From Cafeteria roenbergensis (lineage: Eukaryota > Sar > Bigyra > Bicosoecida > Cafeteriaceae): DNA of 64,000 nt. Numbering within the stretch: position 1 is the stretch's first letter; every line of letters begins with the position of its first letter. The notes beneath the pieces were generated by a model. That model did not search any database. It was not told the origin of the DNA and saw only the letters and a program-made list of their open reading frames with translations. Location of the stretch: the NCBI GenBank assembly GCA_008330645.1, contig VLTN01000012.1, positions 496,001 through 560,000 of the forward strand, in the 5' to 3' direction. The position numbers were made by a program, and so were the translations under genes. Of this stretch, positions 1 through 7,817 are shown in pieces.

Positions 1-1809
1 TGTAGACGCTGCGGGTGGCCAGGCGGGCGTCGAAGAGCTTGAAGCCGGTCAGCGAGGCCGTCGAGCCCGAGCCCATGGGGTCGCCCCCGGAGACGGTGCC
101 CAGGGCGTTGTTCATGAGGACCACAGCGCCCGGGACCGTGTTGTCGTCCAGGAAGGCGGTGCCGAGCGCACCGCTGTTGGCGGGGATCTCGTTCACGCCA
201 GCTGCCCGGATCTCGCTCAGCAGCGTGGCCAGGTCACGGTCCTTGTTGGCGTCGACGCCGTCGCTGGTCATGCCCGTCATCGTGAAGCGGGCTGCCCACC
301 ACTTGGACGGCATGGTCAGCTTGAGCAGCTTGTGGGACAGCTTGGCGCGGTTGTCGTCCGTGGAGACCTTCTCAGCATCGAAGGTGATGTCAGCGGTTGC
401 GCCAGGGGACAGCGTCATGGCCTCGGTGAAGGTGTCGGCAGAGCTGCCCATGTTCACGGCGAGGAAGGGGCCGGGGGACCGGGTGATGTCAACACCGACG
501 TTGGTGCTGCCGGTGGTGTCGTACAGCGTGACGCTGAACTGGGTGTAGAGGAGCCCGGCGGCGGTGCGGCCGGCGTTGGTCGGGTAGACGACGGCAGGGA
601 GGCCGATGTGGCCCTTCATGACGTTGGAGCTGAGGCTGGAGTAGTCAGAGCTCTTGAGGTTCGACTTGGTACCCGCCGAGACAGAGTTGAGCCGGATGCC
701 GTCCGGTCCCTTGGCCGTCACGACCAAGTCCTGCACCAGACGGGCGTCGACGCCCGGGCTGTAGCCCATGGCAGTGCCGAACACGCTGCCGCCGAAGCCA
801 GCGAGGGAGACGAACTTGTCGGCGCTTGTTTGGCCGAAGTTGTACCCGATGGGGGTGTCCGCGTTCGCTGCCAAGTGGCCCGCAGTCTCGTCAAGCATCT
901 TGATTGCGACGACGTACTTGACGTTGGTGGTCTTGCTCGAGTCGGTCGTGAATTTGACCACGTAGCGCCCCGACGGGTTGGTGAGCGTGGTCGAATAAAG
1001 GTAGGCTCCAAGGGTGCCGGTGAAGCCAGAGCTGGAGCGGGTCAGAAGCTGGGTGGAGGCTGCGCGGGAGAGGGGGAAGGCGAGCCGAGGTGCGGGGGGA
1101 CACCGGTCATGGGAGCGGCGTGACCGCCGCCGGCTCTGCCGCAGGCGTCGAAGCTGCCGCCTCGCCTCGGGAACGGAGCGCGGAGGACTCACCGAGAGTG
1201 CTGGAGGTCTTGCCCAGCTGTGCGATGTTCGGATTCGTGCCGAAGGTCCAGTCCGCGTCCGTGTCACTGCCCTGGGTGGAGTCGAACACGTACACGCCGT
1301 ACTGGACGCGCTTGAAGGCGTAGAACGCGGGGTTCCCGGCGGGGTTCACGGTCGGGAAGTCCACGTTCACGGTGAGGGTGTTCGACCCGCCTCCGGAGGC
1401 CTGGTGGGCTGCGGTTCGGAAAAGGTCAAAGTACGAAGCAGGGAAAGCGGAGCTGAGGGCCGGCGAGCGCAGGCCGGGGGCAGAACGCGACGAGAAAACG
1501 CCGTGGCAGCGGATCTGCCAAAGAGAGACCTCAACCGCCATCTTCCTGCATTCCCGGGTGCGCCCCGCCCTGGGCGTGGACCCCGCCCTCCGCCGCACCC
1601 CGCGCGAGCACGCGAGGTTCCAGGCTGGCCGGGAGCGCCCGGTGTGCGAGGGCCTTCGCCTCACCTACGGTGCCCTTGGCGCAGGCGGCGGCTGCCGTCA
1701 GGTCAAACGTGAACTCGAGCGCTGTCTGAACGCTGCAGGCCGAGGGGTCGATCTGGGCCCTGACCGAGGCCAAGGCGGCAGCCGCGATGACGGCGAAGAG
1801 GGAGCGCAT
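1..1809 (-). CDS. Secreted protein of unknown family, 5' part (gene runs off the window)
   Basis: The start codon at 1809 opens a classic signal peptide (MRSLFAVIAAAALASVRAQ), so the product is probably secreted or wall-bound. The best exon model is 1669-1809, 1193-1514 and 1-1059. The exon 2/3 junction is clean (G|GTGAGT to CGCAG|CC) and keeps frame. Intron 1 is less sure, because the better donor G|GTGAGG after 1665 has no acceptor in the right phase, whereas ACC|GTAGGT pairs in frame with a pyrimidine-rich TTTGGCAG acceptor. The mature part is rich in Ser, Thr, Gly and Val, with beta-type alternation such as YVVKFTTDSSKTTNVKYVVA and LLYTQFSVTLYDTTGSTNVG. I recognise no domain. The 3' end lies beyond base 1. 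The gene is divergent from the glycosidase at 3070. Confidence 0.6.
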
Positions 1810-3069
1810 GGCTTGGGGGCCCGCGCCTTCGTGGACCTTGGTGTGCTTCGAGCCATGCAGCGCTTCGTCGCGCCAGGAACACATCGCTCTGCAGAAGCTT
1901 CGTCAAACACGGAGCCAAGGATTGCGGCGGAGCGTCGTCCCCCCCTCCCGGCGCCGAGGGGTGTCCGGCTCCCGCATCCTCCTTCGAAATGGGGCGGCCT
2001 TGGCGCGTACTTGGGACTCGGGGAAAGCGGTGGAGCTTCGGGCTGCGCGCGTGGGCGCTGTCCACGGCCGAATCCCAGCGCCGGCACTCTTTGGGAGCGC
2101 CGGCCATCGCTGCGCAGGCCCTCATGCGGTGCATCTCTTTCCCGAGCGCCCGGGGCTGCAACAGAGTGGCTCCAACGTGCACGGGCGCTTGGGGTCCGAC
2201 CCTCGGTGGAGAGTGCTGGCAGATGCCGGGCGAAGTGCCCGAGATGGTGCCTGCAAGTTCAATTTCCAATTCCGCGAGGTTCAAGTGTCGACTCGGGAAG
2301 CCGCGCCGCGCAGCTGCGGCCCGCACACAGCGCGCACTGCAGCCCCTCCAGGCGCACCGAGCCGCTTCGTGCACCAGCAGCGCGCGCTTCAATCGGCTTT
2401 TCCGGAAGGCTGGAGGCGACAGAGTGGCAGCTGCGTGGCAATCCGAGCCGTGCATGCACGACACGACGCTGACTGAGAGTTCCCGCCACCTGCTGAGCAG
2501 GCACCGGGCTTGCTCCAGCCAGCATGCAGGTTGGCGCGCACGAGGGGGGCGGGGAAGGGCCGCCGGGTAGCTGCGCCGGGGACGGACATCGCCGGCAACA
2601 GACTTGCACGGTTGGGTTCACGCGGCGCTGGCAGATGAGGCGTGTTTCTCCGCCAGTTTCGTGATGCTCGCACGTGCGTGCCCGTCGACACGATCAGGTG
2701 CGCTGCACGTCTAGCCCGAGGCAGTAGCCGCATGCACCGGCCCAGTTCCCCTCGCGAGAATGACTGGCTCTGTGCTGCGCGAGTCACGGTCGATGGCTGA
2801 GGCGGAACGCCGACGGTTTGGAGTGAGAGAACAGCGCACTTGCACCGACCGCGGCCAGTCGACGCGTCGGATGCAATCATGCGTCCCTCGTCCATTGCAC
2901 GCTTCCTCGCTGGCCTGCACGAGCACTCGCCGCAAGGGCCCCGGCCGGGACCGAACCCTTGCGTGCTGCTCTTGCAATTGCAGCAGAGCAGGCGACGGCA
3001 GCCGCGGCCAACACGCAGCCCCTCTCGACGTGGTCGCACTCTGATTCCCGAAGAGGGAGTCGCTAGCAG
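1810..3069. other. Intergenic, divergent promoter region
   Basis: About 1.26 kb lies between two divergent start codons. It must hold the upstream regions of both genes. Open frames here on both strands look like GC-driven shadows, with no recognisable domain or consistent splice sites. I see no repeat, RNA gene or clear core promoter motif. Confidence 0.5.
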
Positions 3070-4599
3070 ATGCGGGTCACCACTGCTGCTCTAGCTGCGG
3101 TCGCTGCTGTGTGCCTCAGCCCCGCGTCGGCCCTGGACAATGGGGTTGCGCTAACGCCGCCGATGGGGTGGCTCTCGTGGGAGCGCTTCCGGTGCAACAC
3201 TGGTGAGACTGGCTTTCCCCGCGAGGCGCGGCAAAGACAGCGCGGGCAAGAGATCAGCTCGAAGGGCCAGGAAGGGCAGCGAGGCGCAGGCGCCCCGGCC
3301 CGGGACGGGGCTCGCGCGCGGTGGCGACTGGCGACAACGCGCCCGCGTCACGGCTCGCCCTCAGCTCGGGCATGCGCCTCCCCGGGCCGCGCACAGCGCC
3401 AAGTGCGCCCCCCAATTCATGCATGTTGGGAGAAGGTGGCCGCGACGGGCCACGTTTTCGCGCGTGGCCAGAGAGCTCCCGCGATACCTGTTGTGCTGGT
3501 TGCGGTCGCGCTCCTCACAGACTGCACAAACGACCCCGAGAACTGCATCAGCGAGCAGCTGTACATGGACATGGCGGACCAGATGGTTGCTGACGGATAC
3601 CGCGACGTCGGGTACGAGTACGTCAACATCGACGACTGCTGGCCGGCCAAGCAGCGCGTCAACGGGAAGCAGGTGCCCGACCCGGTGCGCTTTCCCCGGG
3701 GGATCAAGTTCTTGGCCGACTACATGCACAGCCGCGGCCTCAAGCTTGGGCTGTACAGCGACGCGGGTACCGAGACGTGCGGCGGGTACCCCGGTATCGA
3801 GGGCCACGAGAAAGTGGATCTTGAGACGTTCGCGTCGTGGGAGATCGACTCGCTCAAGCTGGACGGCTGCTACTTCAACAACCGGACCGACTACCCGGCT
3901 TACTACGGCATGGTGTCGGGTCTGCTCAACGCCACCGAGCGCCCTATCCTCTTCTCCTGCTCCTACCCGGCGTACCTGCAGGGAAACACGTTCATCAACT
4001 ACACCTACGCGGCGGAAATCTGCAACGGGTGGCGCCTGTACGACGACATCCAGGACAACTGGGGAAGCGTGGAGGGCATCATCAACTTCTGGGGGCAGCA
4101 CCAGGAGGAGCTCGCCCCGGCCGCGGGCCCGGGGCACCAGAACGACCCCGACATGATCCTGGTCGGCGACACCGCGCTGGCGACCCCAGCCGCCGCCCGC
4201 ACCCAGCTGGCCATCTGGTCCATCCTCTCAGCACCCCTCCTCATGTCCAACGACCTGCGCAACATGACCCACTGGCAGAAGGAGATCCTCCTCAACACCG
4301 GCGTCATCGCAGTGAACCAGGACCCCCTCGTCAAGCAGGGCACGCGAGTTGCCCTCTCCGTGGGCGAGGCGTGGTTCAAGCCCCTTGCCAACGGCGACGT
4401 CGCCGTTGGCCTCCGCAACCCTTCGACCTCCGACACCGTCCTGATCACCGCCCCGCTGCACCTGGTCGGCATCCCCAAGGGCTACGCCACCGCCGTGGAT
4501 CTGTGGAACAACTCTGCAGTTGGCACTGTGCGTGCCGCCGTCACCGCGACCGTGGGACCCTACGACACCGCAATGTTCCGCCTCACTCCCCAGACCTAG
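3070..4599 (+). CDS. GH27 glycosidase, alpha-N-acetylgalactosaminidase/alpha-galactosidase family
   Basis: A secreted or lysosomal retaining glycosidase that removes terminal alpha-linked GalNAc or galactose. Exons are 3070-3202 and 3521-4599, giving 403 aa, close to the animal enzymes. The 318-nt intron (ACT G|GTGAGA ... CTCACAG|AC) keeps the frame open, but removing it restores the family sequence RCNTDCTNDPENCISEQL. A signal peptide ends near ALDNG (residues 21-25). Domain signatures run GVALTPPMGW, YVNIDDCW, LKLDGC (nucleophile Asp159) and WRLYDDIQDNW (acid/base Asp220). In the recognition loop the sequence is FSCSYPAY: Ser192 and Ala195 sit where human NAGA has Ser188/Ala191, and alpha-galactosidase A has Glu203/Leu206. 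That points to GalNAc activity. Several N-glycosylation sequons (NRT, NAT, NYT, NMT, NNS) fit a secretory route. The gene is convergent with pyruvate kinase. Confidence 0.93.
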   Translation: MRVTTAALAAVAAVCLSPASALDNGVALTPPMGWLSWERFRCNTGETGFPREARQRQRGQEISSKGQEGQRGAGAPARDGARARWRLATTRPRHGSPSARACASPGRAQRQVRPPIHACWEKVAATGHVFARGQRAPAIPVVLVAVALLTDCTNDPENCISEQLYMDMADQMVADGYRDVGYEYVNIDDCWPAKQRVNGKQVPDPVRFPRGIKFLADYMHSRGLKLGLYSDAGTETCGGYPGIEGHEKVDLETFASWEIDSLKLDGCYFNNRTDYPAYYGMVSGLLNATERPILFSCSYPAYLQGNTFINYTYAAEICNGWRLYDDIQDNWGSVEGIINFWGQHQEELAPAAGPGHQNDPDMILVGDTALATPAAARTQLAIWSILSAPLLMSNDLRNMTHWQKEILLNTGVIAVNQDPLVKQGTRVALSVGEAWFKPLANGDVAVGLRNPSTSDTVLITAPLHLVGIPKGYATAVDLWNNSAVGTVRAAVTATVGPYDTAMFRLTPQT

Positions 4600-4960
4600 T
4601 TGGTCAGCCTGGCGCACCTCTCCGCAGCGCCTGCGCGCGGGCTTGCCCCTTCGCCCTTGCTGGACAGCCCAGCGGCGGGTCGACTTCAAGGCAGGCCATG
4701 CGGCGCGGCGCATGTCGCACTCCCTGCAACGCACATTCACTGTCCCACCAACTGCGTGATCGCGGCCCTGCGGCGCCATTTTTGCCGCTGTGATCGCGCG
4801 TGTCGCAGCGCCCCGGCCAAACAAATGCAAGTTGCTGCGGGTGGCATGCGCCCGTGCGACACTCGATCAGGCGTTGCGCCCTCGGCAGCAGCACGGAGCC
4901 GGCGGCGAAGCCACAACTCGACGAAGGGGACGGAGCCGTTCCAGCCGCACCGCGCGGGAG
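4600..4960. other. Intergenic between convergent genes
   Basis: This 361-bp stretch lies between two convergent stop codons and presumably holds both 3' UTRs. I see no gene, repeat or clear polyadenylation motif. Confidence 0.5.
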
Positions 4961-7170
4961 TCACGCGCGGTCGGCATCCTCCTCGTCTTTGGCACGAATC
5001 GACGCGAACAGCAGAGTCTTTGGATCGCCGTGGCGCGGCTCCCCCGACACGCTGTGCACCGCGAGGTACTTCTCGCCGGGGCGAGCGAGGCCCATCGCCT
5101 CAATGGCGCGCTCTCCCTCGGCCAGCAGCTGCTCGGTGTTGAAGGACGACGGCACAACCAGCGGCTGCGAGGAGGACCGGAGGGCGGTGGAAATGTGCGG
5201 GGCGGGCGCATCAGTGAAGGAACCGAGCCAACAAGGGGGGGAAGGGGAAGCTTGAGCGGGTCGCGCCCAAGGCGGGCCGGCCGCATCGGCGCGGTGAGCG
5301 GCGCGCTCAACTCGCGCGTGGCTCCGCTCTCGCGGCAGCTGCTGCTCACGTGAACGCCCTTGCACAGCTGCAGCGCACGAGCGGTTTTTGCCGAAAACGT
5401 CAGGCACACGATGGGGCAGCGGGGCCGGAACTTGCTGATCTGGCGGGCGGTCGTGCCCTGCGTTGTGATGGCAAGGATGGCCTTGGCGTCGTGGTCCACA
5501 GACGCGTGGACAGCCGCGGCAGCCAGCGCCTCCTCGGGGGAAAACGCGTGGTGGTTCCTGATGGCGCCGTGGATGTCAAGCGTGGCCGCTCGGGAGTCCT
5601 CAGAGGCCTCCGCCACCTTGCAAAGCTGAGCCATTGTCGCGACTGTCTTGACGGGGAACTTGCCCTTGGCGGTTTCGCCCGAGAGCATCACGGCGTCAGC
5701 CCCGTCCATGCACGCGTTGCCGACGTCGACGCACTCGGCGCGAGTGGGAAGGGGCGCGTACGTCATGGACTCGAGCATTTGCGTGGCGCAGATGGCGGGC
5801 TTGCCGGCCCTGCGCGTCGCTCAAGCGAGGACCACCCCCAGCGGCAGCGAGCGAAACGGCGGCGGTCAGCGGCGCGGAGGGCTCGCCGCCCGACAGGTCG
5901 AGCGGTCGCTGCGGCGTGCGCGAATTACGGCGCGAATTACGGCGCCGAGCGCTGCAGGGGTTGCAAGCGGGGCGGCTCACCGGTTGCACTTGGCAATCAG
6001 CTGCTTCTGGATCAGGAAGACGCGCTCCAGCGGCACTTCGATGCCAAGGTCGCCCCTGCGGACCGGGAAGCGGGATCGGGGAGTCTGGCTGGGGATGAGT
6101 CTGTGTCGCAAGCGCCCGGGCAAAGCGGCGGCCGTTTGCCCGACGGGGGGCTTCAGGGCGGGGGGCAAGCCACCAAAGGCCCCGGCTGCCGGTGCCGCAG
6201 CTGCGGCGGAGAGCGCCCGCTATATGCGCTCCGGCAGCGGCACCCTCGCTGCGTGCCCTTGCTTGGCGGCCTCTCACCTGGCCACCATGATGCCGTCCGA
6301 AGCGCTGAGGATGGCGTCGAAGTTGTCCACGCCTTGCTTGTTCTCGATCTTTGAGATGATCTGGATGTTCGGCCCCGCCAGCGCCCGGATGGCCTCCACC
6401 TGTCCGGCCTCCCGAATGAAAGACGCGAAGATGAAGTCTGCGCCGAGTCGCTTGGCACAGGCGATGTCCTCCAAGTCCTTGTCTGACACGGCAGGCAGGT
6501 CAACGGGCACGCCAGGGAGGTGGACGCCCTTGCGCGAGCCGAGGATGCCGCCCGCGACCACCTTGCATCGCACCTCACCCTGCGAGCGGGCCACGCTGAC
6601 CACGTCGAGGGCAATCACGCCGTCGTCCAGCACCACTCGCTGCTTGGGCTTCACGCGCTCCGCGAGCCGCGCCCAGTCGACGAAGACGCGCTCCGCGCTG
6701 CCGGATTCGCGCGCCGAAGCGTTGGTAGTCAGCACGATCTCGTCGCCTGGGGCGAGCTCCAGTTCCGCGTCGTCCTTGTTGATGCCGGTACGGATTTCCG
6801 GCCCCTTGGTGTCGAAGGCGATGGCACACACGTCCTCCCGGGCCCCGTCGCTGAAGTCAACGCTACCTGCAGCGTTGATCGAGTCCACAGCCGCCCGCAC
6901 GGTGCTGACGACCTTTTCGTAGTACGCTGGGTCGCCGTGCGAACAGTTGATCCTGGCAACTGCAACGCCCGCGCGGATCAGGTCCTCCGTCACGCTCAGT
7001 GTCTTGGGGCCGAGCGTGGCCACGATCTTCGTCTTGCGGTCGCGCATCAGCGGCGCAAACGGGTCGATGTTGATCGCGAGCTGGACGCGGTTGAGCGCAG
7101 ATGCGGTCGAGTGCACATGCCGGCTCCACAAGGCAGCAGCGGCGCGCGTCGGTGCGCGGCGCGAGAGCAT
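4961..7170 (-). CDS. Pyruvate kinase
   Basis: Converts phosphoenolpyruvate and ADP to pyruvate and ATP, the last step of glycolysis. Four exons (6278-7170, 5981-6055, 5350-5809, 4961-5164) join in frame to 543 aa, a full-length enzyme. Introns are GTGAGA, GTGAGC and GTGAGC, each ending in CAG. Signatures in order: [34 protein letters not shown], the active-site stretch [25 protein letters not shown] (split by intron 1), [17 protein letters not shown] (rebuilt across intron 2), and [17 protein letters not shown]. The first ~25 residues ([21 protein letters not shown]) are rich in Arg and Ala with no acidic residue, like a mitochondrial or plastid presequence. This is inferred, because cytosolic forms also carry variable N termini. 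The ATG at 7170 is the first in frame. Confidence 0.95.
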
Positions 7171-7453
7171 GGGTCCCGGTCTTTTTGCGTTGGCGGGGAT
7201 GCACGTGGGCTGCTCGCGACAGCGCCTCGGCCGCCAGAGTGCGGGGCGCCCGCGCGCAGCGCGGCAAGGCGTTCCGGCAGCCAGAGCTTTACCATCCGGT
7301 TGCGGTTTTTTTGAAAAAGTACTGACCGAGCTGTTCGACTACCCCGTAAACGTCACCAATTCGCAGTCCATCGTATTTCAGGCGCGTAGCCGCAAGGGCT
7401 GCCGGTTTGAATGCGGTCCCCACCAGCTACGAGGGGAAACATAAAATGCCCCG
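7171..7453. other. Pyruvate kinase upstream region and outer flank of the pogo-like element
   Basis: The part nearest 7170 is the pyruvate kinase promoter side and contains a short T/A-rich run near 7308-7320. From about 7375 the sequence shows weak, gapped inverted similarity to 15195-15235, which would be the outer part of the pogo-like inverted repeat. The exact element end and a TA duplication could not be fixed by eye. Confidence 0.4.
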
Positions 7454-7494
7454 GCAGAGCACGTGACCAAATGGTTACAGTTTGCATTTCTCGC
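7454..7494 (+). repeat. Left core of the pogo-like imperfect inverted repeat
   Basis: GCAGAGCAC, a short spacer, CCAAATGGTT and then TGCA. The same blocks in the same order occur on the opposite strand at 10721-10755, just upstream of the transposase start codon. Confidence 0.5.
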
Positions 7495-7817
7495 GCCCAG
7501 CTCAAGGCCCCGGTCGCTTCTTTTGGTACCCACGGGTGCCCTTTGCAGTGTAGGTGGCGGCAAGGCTCGAGCGCATGGCCGGGGCAGCGTCCACCGGATG
7601 TGGCGATCCGTTTCCGTGGCGCTCGTCACAGGCAGTTTGAAAAAATGCCCGCCGCTGCGCGTGAGACCCTCCCCTCGGTCTAGCTAGGCAGCGGACATTT
7701 GGGCCGAGCGTAATGTGCGTGGGATTGCGGTGGCAGCCAGGCCGTCAAGCCTTCGGTTGGCGAGTACCGGCCAGGAACAACAGCACAACATTCAAGCACA
7801 AAAACCTCAACAACATG

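Noticed and set aside
1665-1665. Donor G|GTGAGG after 1665 for the first gene
   Set aside because: No acceptor in the matching phase leads into the well-supported exon 2; the adjoining GTAGGT donor keeps frame. Left as the less sure junction of that gene.
1372-2472. A 366-codon plus-strand frame upstream of the glycosidase
   Set aside because: It lies antisense to the signal-peptide exons of the first gene and lacks any recognisable domain.
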